Positions 1 through 4,906 of a stretch of 6,274 nucleotides of DNA are shown one piece after another. The first letter of the stretch is position 1; every line of letters begins with the position of its first letter. The stretch comes from an uncultured Coriobacteriaceae bacterium (GTDB lineage Bacteria > Actinomycetota > Coriobacteriia > Coriobacteriales > QAMH01): the NCBI GenBank assembly GCA_902783175.1, contig CACZQA010000284.1, forward strand, positions 1 to 6,274, in the 5' to 3' direction. The translations under genes and the position numbers were made by a program. The notes under the pieces were generated by a model. It was not told where the DNA came from and ran no database searches. It saw only the letters and a list, made by a program, of their open reading frames with translations.

Positions 1-449
1 GCGAGTGCCTCTGCGGGGTCGTGGAGGCATACGGGCAGGTCGGGGACCTCGATGCCGAGGGAGTCGCAGGCGATCATGCGCAGCTCCTGGATGCTGGCGC
101 TGTAGCAGGCAAGGGCGTCGACCCAGCGCCGCAGGCACGCGCGACCCTCTTCGGTGAGGCTGTAGCAGCGCTTGGCGGGGCCGGATTCCGAGGTGTCCCA
201 TGCACTCGTGACCAGCCCGTTGTTCTCCATCTGCTTGAGGATGCGATAGACGCCCGTCGGATCGGGGGAGCTCCCGCCGAACATGGGGCTCTTGGTCATT
301 TCCTGAATGATGAGGTAGCCATGCTGCGGCTTGTCAGCGCGCGCGAGTGCCGCGAGGATCGAGGGCTGGGTCAGTCGGCTCAGGCTCTTGCCGAGCTGCG
401 AGCACTCGTTGAGCTCTTCTTCGGATTTCGGGTGGCAGGCAGACCACAT
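1..449 (-). CDS. PadR-family transcriptional regulator (partial, C-terminus beyond left edge)
   Basis: Winged-helix DNA-binding repressor of the PadR family. Translation from the ATG whose first base is 449 gives 149 residues before the window edge, with no stop. Seen: a winged-helix region at about residues 24-105. It includes HGYLIIQEM (43-51), the recognition-helix stretch TGVYRILKQMENNGLV (65-80), and the family hallmark GPAKRCYSLTEEG (90-102), matching the PadR pattern GPxRRxYxLTxxG. A helical segment after residue 103 (LRRWVDAL...) would be the start of the C-terminal dimerisation helices. The chosen ATG has AAGGA 8 nt upstream. A second in-frame ATG at 482 would add 11 residues (MAVKINERKSL) and has AAGGAG 12 nt upstream, so it is possible but less well spaced. 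The ligand and targets cannot be read from sequence. PadR proteins usually repress their own gene and a neighbour, often a transporter or enzyme, but none is visible here. The family call is secure; the role is unknown. Confidence 0.9.
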   Translation of the reverse strand, partial: MWSACHPKSEEELNECSQLGKSLSRLTQPSILAALARADKPQHGYLIIQEMTKSPMFGGSSPDPTGVYRILKQMENNGLVTSAWDTSESGPAKRCYSLTEEGRACLRRWVDALACYSASIQELRMIACDSLGIEVPDLPVCLHDPAEAL

Positions 450-592
450 TAAGGATTTCCTTTCGTTGATTTTGACTGCCATAATACTACGCCACTCCTT
501 CTAGATAATTGAAGAAACATTGTTGCCAGGGCGACACGCGTCCGGAGCGCAGCTCGAATGCCATCGAGTGCGTCGAACTGCATACGGATATG

Positions 593-615
593 AAAAAGCC
601 GCCAGGAGGCGGCTT
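593..615 (-). terminator. Intrinsic terminator reading on the minus strand
   Basis: On the minus strand AAGCCGCC, loop TCCT, GGCGGCTT forms an 8-bp GC-rich stem. It runs into five T residues, two of which are shared with the stem. The direction is clear, because on the plus strand the run is A-rich and lies before the stem. No protein gene ends upstream of it, so it must end or attenuate a short transcript that starts between 615 and 780. Confidence 0.65.
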
Positions 616-733
616 GCTGATCTGTGTTACGAGTCGGGGCACCCCGGCCGCCTACCAGCCGAGACCCCCCAACTCGTTGCGGCTGTGCTGTGCTATGGCA
701 ATCGGCCGCGAAAGTGCGGAATATGAGTTGACG
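593..733 (-). ncRNA. Candidate small RNA or attenuated leader upstream of padR
   Basis: A transcript from the promoter at 740-769 would begin near 733 and meet the intrinsic terminator at 593-615, giving an RNA of about 140 nt. Inside it is a long stem made by ACGAGTTGGGG (678-668) pairing with CCCCGACTCGT (640-630). This is 11 pairs including one G-U. The enclosed loop has its own possible smaller stem. A short 5' hairpin, CCGC/GCGG, is also possible near 719-705. I do not recognise a known family: conserved cores for T-box, guanidine, fluoride, Mn, SRP or 6S RNA are not evident. It could be a stand-alone regulator, or a leader whose terminator controls read-through into padR. Promoter, structure and terminator are seen; that an RNA is made is inferred. 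Confidence 0.45.
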
Positions 734-754
734 TCGCCTAGTATAGGACACAAT
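728..754 (+). promoter_or_regulatory. Possible weak promoter toward nudC
   Basis: TTGACG at 728-733 is a near-perfect -35 box. The best -10 match, CACAAT at 749-754, is only moderate and its 15-nt spacing is short. It would overlap the divergent minus-strand promoter at 740-769, so the two could compete for polymerase. No better plus-strand promoter was found before nudC. Tentative. Confidence 0.22.
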
Positions 755-769
755 CCAATATATGTGCAA
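740..769 (-). promoter_or_regulatory. Sigma70-type promoter firing toward padR
   Basis: On the minus strand, TTGCAC (769-764) and TATACT (745-740) are separated by 18 nt. Each hexamer matches the TTGACA/TATAAT consensus at most positions. Transcription would start near 733. It is the best minus-strand promoter seen between the two divergent genes. It lies about 285 nt upstream of the padR start, far further than padR itself needs. Confidence 0.6.
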
Positions 770-898
770 GCCCTAATTTAGACGGGGCATGTGAGCGGAG
801 CATGGGGCTTCGAGACGCTCGCGGGAAAAGTGGGCTGCCGTGCGCGCGAGAACGAAGTAGCATGGACGAAACGACAATTCCCAAGCATTGGAGCCGCC

Positions 899-1777
899 AT
901 GATTCAAGACATCGCGCCTCACTCGTTCGATAACCAGATCGTCTTCGCAAAACCCGCAGCACATGACCGCGTGCTGGTCTATCGCGACCGCGTGGCGGGG
1001 GACCCCCACAATTCGGTCCTGGTGCGCCAGAGGGATGCTGCGAAGCTGGACTACCCGACGTTTGCCGAGCTCGACACCGACTGCCCGTGCGTCTACGCGT
1101 TTTCTGTCGATGGCGAGCGTTTTTTCATCGCGCGTCCGGAAAAAGACGTGTTCCGGCGCCTGCCGCCGCAGCCGGAAGGGTACGGGTTTGCTCACATGAA
1201 AGACGTGCGCGAGTCCGCCGAGCGCGCACGCGCGTTTGCGGCCATCACGGGCTTTCACCTGCATGAGTGGTATCGGGACAACGTCAGGTGCGGGCGCTGC
1301 GGAAAGCTGTTGGCATATTCCCATGCCGAGCGCGCGCTCGAGTGCAGGAGCTGCGGCAACATCGTCTATCCCAAAATCGCGCCCGCGGTCATCGTCGCGG
1401 TGGTGGACGGCGACAAGATCTTGCTCACCAAGTATGCGTGGAACACGGACAGCCCGAAGCGCGCGCTCGTCGCGGGGTTCGTCGAGATCGGCGAGACAGC
1501 CGAGCAGACGGTCGAGCGCGAGGTGCGCGAAGAGGTGGGCCTGCGCGTCAAGAACATCCGCTACTACAGAAGCCAGCCTTGGGGGTACGCGAGCAACCTG
1601 CTGCTCGGGTACTTCTGCGAGCTCGATGGGGATGCCACCATCACGCTGCAGGAAGACGAGCTCGGCTATGGCGCATGGGTTTCGAGGGACGAGATCACCG
1701 AGGAAGAAGACGGCGTGAGCCTCACGAGCGAGATGATCGCCCGATTCAAGCGCGGCGATCTGCCGTTCTCGAAATAG
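899..1777 (+). CDS. nudC: NAD(+)/NADH pyrophosphatase, RNA deNADding Nudix hydrolase (NudC)
   Basis: Cytosolic enzyme that splits NAD(H) into NMN(H) and AMP. In studied members it also removes NAD caps from the 5' ends of RNA. The protein is 292 residues; E. coli NudC has 257. Seen: an N-terminal NudC-like domain (about 1-125), then a four-cysteine zinc ribbon C131-x2-C134...C149-x2-C152. The Nudix domain follows, with a complete Nudix box (G193, E199, R207-E208, E211-E212, G214) that binds the catalytic metals. The NADH-specific signature SQPW is at 225-228, ten residues after the box. In classical NudC this reads SQPWPFPxS; here it continues GYASN, so only the first half is conserved. The ATG at 899 has GGAG 5 nt upstream. 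A GTG at 791 would add 36 residues without family support and with a poor SD. A weak TGCCG/CGGCA hairpin spans the stop but has no T-run, so transcription may continue into the GTPase gene. Confidence 0.92.
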   Translation: MIQDIAPHSFDNQIVFAKPAAHDRVLVYRDRVAGDPHNSVLVRQRDAAKLDYPTFAELDTDCPCVYAFSVDGERFFIARPEKDVFRRLPPQPEGYGFAHMKDVRESAERARAFAAITGFHLHEWYRDNVRCGRCGKLLAYSHAERALECRSCGNIVYPKIAPAVIVAVVDGDKILLTKYAWNTDSPKRALVAGFVEIGETAEQTVEREVREEVGLRVKNIRYYRSQPWGYASNLLLGYFCELDGDATITLQEDELGYGAWVSRDEITEEEDGVSLTSEMIARFKRGDLPFSK

Positions 1778-1804
1778 CGGCAAGACAACGAGTGTAACGT
1801 TCTA

Positions 1805-1829
1805 ATAGTAGATACGGTGCTATAGTAGA
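1805..1829 (+). promoter_or_regulatory. Promoter-like region with an 8-bp direct repeat before the GTPase gene
   Basis: The AT-rich gap between nudC and the GTPase gene holds ATAGTAGA twice, at 1805-1812 and 1822-1829, 17 nt apart start to start. The second copy overlaps TATAGT (1821-1826), a reasonable -10 box. No clear -35 box sits 17 nt upstream, which would fit an activated or regulated promoter. The repeat could be an operator, but chance is not excluded for so short a repeat. Confidence 0.3.
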
Positions 1830-1875
1830 CTGACAGTAATTCAGCTCGAGATGGCAGCTCGTGAAGGGGCGTGAC

Positions 1876-2964
1876 GTGGACAAGATTGAGTTTCTCGTGG
1901 TGAGCGGGTTTTTGGGCGCGGGCAAGACGACGACGATGATCGCGCTCGCGGAGTACATGGACAAAAACGTCGAGAAGGTCGGCATCATCGCCAACGACCT
2001 CGGCGCGCAGCTCGTGGACACCAACCTGACGCGCGAGAATGGGTGCACGGTCGAGGAGATTTCTTCCGGGTGCATCTGCTACCAGATGGACAACACGGTG
2101 GATAAGATCAGGCGCATGCGCGACCGGGACGGCGCCAAACTCGTCATGAGCGATATCCCGGGGTGCGGCGTCGGCACGGTCGAGCACGTCTACAAGCAGA
2201 TCCTGCGGGACAACGCCGACGAGTTCGAGCTCGGCCCGCTCGCCGTCATCGTCGACCCCGAGCGTCTGCGGATGGTCATGCCCGAACAGGCGGATATCAA
2301 CTTGCCGCAGGAGCTCAAGTTCCTGCTCGAGCAGCAGGTCGAGGAGGGCGACGTCGTCGTCTTGAACAAGATCGACACGCTGAGCGACGAGGAAATCGAG
2401 CGCTACCTGTCGTTTCTGCGACAGAGCTGCAACGTCCCCGTGCTCGCCATCAGCGCGCGGGAGGGGACGGGCATCCCCGAGCTCGCGGATTTTCTCATCC
2501 ACAACGGAACCGCCTGCCGCCACGTCGAGATCGATTACGCGGGGCCCGACTATGCGCAGGCAGAGGCGGTGCTCACGTGGTACAACCGTCGCCTGTACTT
2601 CAAGACGCTCGATGGCAGCGAAATCGACTACAACGAGGTCGTGGACGATTTCATCGAGGAGATCAGGCTCGGGCTGATCGAGCGCAAGGGCAACGTTCCG
2701 CACCTCAAGCTGTACGGCATCTGCGACGACGACTACGTGAAGGCGTCCCTCATCGGCGTCGACTACGATATCGAGTACGAGCACAAGACCGAGGCTGCGC
2801 ACCGCAACCTCAGCGTGATCGTGAACGCGCGCGCCGTGTGCCCGTCGCGCAAGCTCGCGCGGCTCATGGACGACGCGCTCGACGAGGTGTGCGAGCGCTA
2901 CGACCTGGATGCCCAGGTGTTTTTCACCGAGTGCTTCGGCATGGCAGACGAGGGGCGCCGCTAG
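1876..2964 (+). CDS. G3E-family P-loop GTPase (CobW/HypB/UreG class, COG0523-like)
   Basis: Cytosolic GTPase of a class that delivers metals or cofactors to target enzymes. Numbering is from the GTG at 1876, giving 362 residues. Seen: Walker A GFLGAGKTT (11-19); SGCICYQ (64-70), where COG0523 proteins normally carry the metal-binding CxCC; a switch II-like SDIPGCGVG (92-100); guanine-specificity NKID (164-167); and a G5-like SAREG (193-197). The region after about 215 differs from the usual CobW C-terminal domain and lacks a His-rich metal loop. It contains LYGICDDDYVKASLIG (279-294) and VNARAVCPSRKLARL (316-330). The GTG at 1876 is preferred over that at 1861 because AAGGGG (1864-1869) lies 6 nt before it; the earlier start has no good SD. 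The gene follows nudC by 98 nt and may be co-transcribed or use its own promoter. The cargo is not identifiable: Zn, Co/corrinoid and Ni roles all exist in the family. Superfamily call firm, specific role unknown. Confidence 0.85.
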   Translation: MDKIEFLVVSGFLGAGKTTTMIALAEYMDKNVEKVGIIANDLGAQLVDTNLTRENGCTVEEISSGCICYQMDNTVDKIRRMRDRDGAKLVMSDIPGCGVGTVEHVYKQILRDNADEFELGPLAVIVDPERLRMVMPEQADINLPQELKFLLEQQVEEGDVVVLNKIDTLSDEEIERYLSFLRQSCNVPVLAISAREGTGIPELADFLIHNGTACRHVEIDYAGPDYAQAEAVLTWYNRRLYFKTLDGSEIDYNEVVDDFIEEIRLGLIERKGNVPHLKLYGICDDDYVKASLIGVDYDIEYEHKTEAAHRNLSVIVNARAVCPSRKLARLMDDALDEVCERYDLDAQVFFTECFGMADEGRR

Positions 2965-2980
2965 GCGAAATCGCCATGCC
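2938..2980. repeat. Inverted repeat spanning the GTPase stop codon
   Basis: GGCATGGC (2938-2945) and GCCATGCC (2973-2980) are perfect 8-bp complements flanking the TAG stop at 2962-2964. A small inner GGCGA/TCGCC hairpin (2964-2968 and 2971-2975) competes with it. It may stabilise the 3' end of the message or contribute to termination. It has no T-run. Confidence 0.4.
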
Positions 2981-2989
2981 TGTATGACA

Positions 2990-3017
2990 CGGAGGGACAG
3001 GTCGGGGTGTCCCTCCG
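2990..3017 (+). terminator. Strong 10-bp hairpin after the GTPase gene, no U-tract
   Basis: CGGAGGGACA (2990-2999) pairs perfectly with TGTCCCTCCG (3008-3017) around an 8-nt loop. It starts 25 nt after the stop codon. Placement and stability suggest a transcription terminator or 3'-end-protecting structure for the upstream operon. The plus-strand sequence after it (AACCAAAATGG) has no T-run, so it is not a classical intrinsic terminator. Confidence 0.45.
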
Positions 3018-3021
3018 AACC

Positions 3022-3055
3022 AAAATGGCACGATACCCACGGCCCCTCGTGCCAT
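3022..3055 (-). terminator. 9-bp hairpin with a T-run on the minus strand
   Basis: ATGGCACGA (3025-3033) and TCGTGCCAT (3047-3055) are perfect 9-bp complements around a 13-nt loop. On the minus strand the stem is followed by a short T-run, giving a weak intrinsic terminator in that direction. It could stop antisense transcription into the GTPase gene. On the plus strand it is a second hairpin behind the one at 2990-3017. No minus-strand gene ends here. Confidence 0.4.
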
Positions 3056-3080
3056 GCGCGGCACTATTTCTGAAAAGTTA

Positions 3081-3109
3081 TTGCGCGGGCGATACATGAA
3101 GCGCATAAT
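3081..3109 (+). promoter_or_regulatory. Sigma70-type promoter of the glycine-riboswitch/symporter unit
   Basis: TTGCGC (3081-3086) and CATAAT (3104-3109) are separated by exactly 17 nt. The start point would be near 3116, about 55 nt upstream of the riboswitch aptamer. This makes the symporter an independent transcription unit. A TTCGGA/TCCGAA inverted repeat with one central base (3138-3150) lies just downstream, between promoter and aptamer. Confidence 0.65.
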
Positions 3110-3150
3110 TCCCGCTGTGTTGCTTCATTGATCCGTTCGGAATCCGAAAA

Positions 3151-3256
3151 GAGACCGGGCGGGGAGAAGCCTCTGGAGAATCTCTTAAATGAGTGCCGAA
3201 GGTGCAAGGTCGGGCATATAGCCAGGCTGAATCTCTCAGGCAAACGGACAGAGCCG
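3151..3256 (+). promoter_or_regulatory. Glycine riboswitch, single aptamer
   Basis: Conserved glycine-aptamer elements are seen in order: CTCTGGAGA (3172-3180), the core GCCGAAGGTGCAA (3196-3208), and AATCTCTCAGGCAAACGGAC (3231-3250) followed by AGAG (3251-3254). The closing stem P1 is CTCTG (3172-3176) with CAGAG (3250-3254). Only one core is present, so this is a singlet rather than the common tandem pair. The CTCTGGAGA...GGACAGAG form resembles the second aptamer of tandem switches. The purine-rich 3151-3170 segment just before it may be the remnant (ghost) of the first. Its position in front of an alanine/glycine:cation symporter fits the known use of singlet glycine switches to control transporters. 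Confidence 0.92.
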
Positions 3257-3284
3257 ACGCGTACATAACGTGCATCATTTGTGA

Positions 3285-3319
3285 CCTTCTCTGGATTGTT
3301 TTATTAGACTAGAGGAGGT
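3285..3319 (+). promoter_or_regulatory. SD-sequestering hairpin, expression platform of the glycine riboswitch
   Basis: ACCTTCTCT (3285-3293) can pair over nine positions, one of them G-U, with AGAGGAGGT (3311-3319). The latter contains the symporter SD (AGGAGG, 3313-3318), about 11 nt before the ATG at 3330. The same upstream arm contains CTCTG (3290-3294), identical to the 5' strand of the aptamer P1 stem. It can therefore compete for CAGAG at 3250-3254. With glycine bound, P1 would form and free the arm to mask the SD. Without glycine, the arm would pair with CAGAG and expose the SD. This predicts translational OFF control. The pairing is seen; the direction of switching is inferred. Confidence 0.5.
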
Positions 3320-3329
3320 TATTTATTTC

Positions 3330-4769
3330 ATGGAAGCAGTGCTTCTCACCATCGTTCAGACCATCAACTCGTATCTGTCGAACTACGTGCTGATCATCTT
3401 GCTCGTCGCGATGGGCGTGTTCTTCACCATCCGCACGCGCGGCGTGCAGTTCCGTTGCTTTGGCGAGGGCATGCGCCGCGTCTTCGGCGGCTTCTCGCTG
3501 CACGGCGGCAAGCACCACGGCGGCATCAGCTCGTTCCAGGCTCTCGCGACGGCAGTCGCCGCGCAGGTCGGCACGGGCAACATCGTCGGTGCATGCGGCG
3601 CGATCCTGATCGGCGGCCCGGGCGCCATCTTCTGGATGTGGCTCATCGCCATCCTCGGCATGGCCACCAACTACGCCGAGGCGGTCATGGCGCAGAAGAC
3701 CCGTCACGTCGATGACGACGGCCGTGTCCACGGCGGCCCGGTCTACTACATCCGCACCGCCTTCAAGGGCGCCGGCGGCAAGTTCCTCGCAGGGTTCTTC
3801 TCCGTGGCCATTATCCTTGCGCTCGGCTTCATGGGCTCGATGGTCCAGTCGAACTCCATCGCGGCGACCATGAACACGGCCTTCGGCATCCCCACCTGGA
3901 TCATGGGCCTTGTCGTCGTGCTCATCGGCGGCTTCATCTTCATCGGCGGCGTCACGCGCATCGCCGCGGTCACCGAGAAGCTCGTCCCGATCATGGCACT
4001 GCTCTACATCGTCGGCAGCCTGGTGGTGCTCGTCATGAACTGGCAGAACATCATCCCTGCGTTCGAGCTCATCTTCACCTGCGCCTTCAACCCGCAGGCG
4101 TCGGTTGGCGGCGTGACGTTCGGCATTATCGCGGCGCTGAGCCAGGGCGCCAAGCGCGGCCTGTTCTCCAACGAGGCCGGTATGGGCTCCACGCCGCACG
4201 CCCATGCGATGGCAAAGGTCAAGGACCCGCATGACCAGGGCGTCGTCGCCATGATCGGCGTCTTCATCGACACGATCGTCGTCGTCTCCATGACCGCGCT
4301 CGTCGTCATCAGCGTGCTCTACTGCGGAAACGGCCCGATGACGGTCGACGCCACGGGCGTTGCCGCCGGCCTCGACAAGACGAACATGGCCCAGGCCGCG
4401 TTCGGCGCGTTCTTCGGAGAGGGCTTCGGCAGCGCGTTCGTGGCGATTTGCCTGCTCTTCTTCGCGTTTTCGACGATTATCGGCTGGAACCTGTTCGCGC
4501 GTATCAACGTCGAGTACCTGTTTGGCAAGAAGGGCGTCATGCCGTTCTTCGTCATCGCGCTCGTCTTCATCTTCATGGGCTCGCTGCTCTCCAACGACCT
4601 CGTCTGGGAGCTGGCAGACATGTTCAACCAGCTCATGGTCATCCCCAACGCCATCGCCCTGTTTGCCCTGTCCGGTGCCGTCGCATCCTGCGCCAAGGCG
4701 CACCATGGCGGCAAAGAGGCAAAGGCGCGCATCGCCGCGGAAGAAGCTGAGGAAGAGGCGCAAGCCTAG
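3330..4769 (+). CDS. Alanine/glycine:cation symporter (AGCS family)
   Basis: Inner-membrane transporter importing alanine and/or glycine with Na+ or H+. Length is 479 residues, normal for the family. Seen: about ten to eleven hydrophobic segments, starting at 17-33. Family motifs include QVGTGNIVGACGAI (79-92), GGPGAIFWMW (95-104), TNYAEAVMAQKTR (113-125), VHGGPVYYI (133-141) and SNEAGMGSTPHAHA (280-293). After the last membrane segment (about 435-453) there is a short charged cytoplasmic tail rich in K, A and E (455-479). The ATG at 3330 follows an AGGAGG SD at 3313-3318 that the riboswitch hairpin can mask. Because expression is tied to a glycine riboswitch, glycine is likely a substrate as well as the signal. 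The gene has its own promoter upstream and an intrinsic terminator downstream, so it is monocistronic. Relatives are named AlsT, DagA or AgcS; sequence alone does not settle the symbol or the preferred substrate. Confidence 0.95.
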   Translation: MEAVLLTIVQTINSYLSNYVLIILLVAMGVFFTIRTRGVQFRCFGEGMRRVFGGFSLHGGKHHGGISSFQALATAVAAQVGTGNIVGACGAILIGGPGAIFWMWLIAILGMATNYAEAVMAQKTRHVDDDGRVHGGPVYYIRTAFKGAGGKFLAGFFSVAIILALGFMGSMVQSNSIAATMNTAFGIPTWIMGLVVVLIGGFIFIGGVTRIAAVTEKLVPIMALLYIVGSLVVLVMNWQNIIPAFELIFTCAFNPQASVGGVTFGIIAALSQGAKRGLFSNEAGMGSTPHAHAMAKVKDPHDQGVVAMIGVFIDTIVVVSMTALVVISVLYCGNGPMTVDATGVAAGLDKTNMAQAAFGAFFGEGFGSAFVAICLLFFAFSTIIGWNLFARINVEYLFGKKGVMPFFVIALVFIFMGSLLSNDLVWELADMFNQLMVIPNAIALFALSGAVASCAKAHHGGKEAKARIAAEEAEEEAQA

Positions 4770-4797
4770 CGACATCTTTCCCTCATAGGAACCTCTC

Positions 4798-4830
4798 GGA
4801 AGCCTGCTTTGTAGCGGGCTTCCTGTATTT
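4798..4830 (+). terminator. Intrinsic terminator after the symporter gene
   Basis: GGAAGCCTGC (4798-4807) pairs with GCGGGCTTCC (4814-4823) over ten positions including one G-U, with a 6-nt loop. The T-rich TGTATTT follows. It lies 28 nt past the stop codon and separates the symporter transcript from the next gene. Confidence 0.75.
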
Positions 4831-4867
4831 GCGCGATACTGTTACCTGCATTGCTCTAAGAGGCGCG

Positions 4868-4873
4868 TACAAT
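4868..4873 (+). promoter_or_regulatory. Possible -10 box of the arsM-arsS fusion gene
   Basis: TACAAT (4868-4873) matches the -10 consensus at five of six positions and lies 34 nt before the start codon. No good -35 box sits 16-18 nt upstream; the 4844-4850 region reads ACCTGCA. A small CTCT-A-AGAG inverted repeat (4854-4862) lies between the two positions. A promoter is expected here because a terminator precedes it, but the exact site is uncertain. Confidence 0.28.
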
Positions 4874-4906
4874 GGCGGATGACTTTTTTCGCACGAAGGG
4901 GGACCA

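Larger units (their letters stand above)
450..898. other. Divergent intergenic region between padR and nudC
   Basis: This 449-bp gap has no convincing protein gene. Open frames on both strands here (for example minus 769 to 449 and plus 509 to 781) have no recognisable motif and no good ribosome-binding site. Their composition also differs from the real genes. The gap instead holds a minus-strand promoter, a long stem and a terminator (listed separately), plus the padR SD site near 457-463. The stretch from about 780 to 898 holds only the nudC leader. Confidence 0.6.

Noticed and set aside
21..452. 143-codon plus-strand open frame at the left edge
   Set aside because: It is the reverse of padR, whose minus-strand translation has the PadR hallmark motifs and a good SD.
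593..733. T-box or known riboswitch upstream of padR
   Set aside because: The T-box core (GGGTGGNACCGCG-like) is absent, and I could not match the conserved cores of common riboswitch classes.
449..781. Small proteins in the padR-nudC gap (minus 769-449, plus 509-781 and 520-726)
   Set aside because: They have no SD, no domain and odd composition. A promoter, stem and terminator explain the region better as RNA.
773..1783. 336-codon open frame on the minus strand opposite nudC
   Set aside because: It lies antisense to a clear Nudix gene with full motifs. The predicted protein is rich in Arg, Ala, Leu and Val, as expected from the reverse of a GC-rich gene, and has no recognisable domain.
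1666..2802. 378-codon minus-strand open frame opposite the GTPase gene
   Set aside because: It is an antisense shadow. The plus strand carries Walker A, NKID and other GTPase motifs, while the minus frame has low-complexity D/V/L/R-rich sequence.
3132..3256. Tandem glycine riboswitch
   Set aside because: Only one copy of the GCCGAAGG and CTCTCAGGCAAA cores is present; the upstream part has no second core.
3309..4775. 488-codon minus-strand open frame covering the symporter gene
   Set aside because: It is the exact reverse of the AGCS gene and yields an implausible D/H/E/R-rich protein. The plus strand has membrane segments, a riboswitch and an SD site.
4884..4890. T-run before the fusion gene as a terminator or attenuator
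   Set aside because: No stable stem directly precedes the run of T residues, so it does not form an intrinsic terminator.
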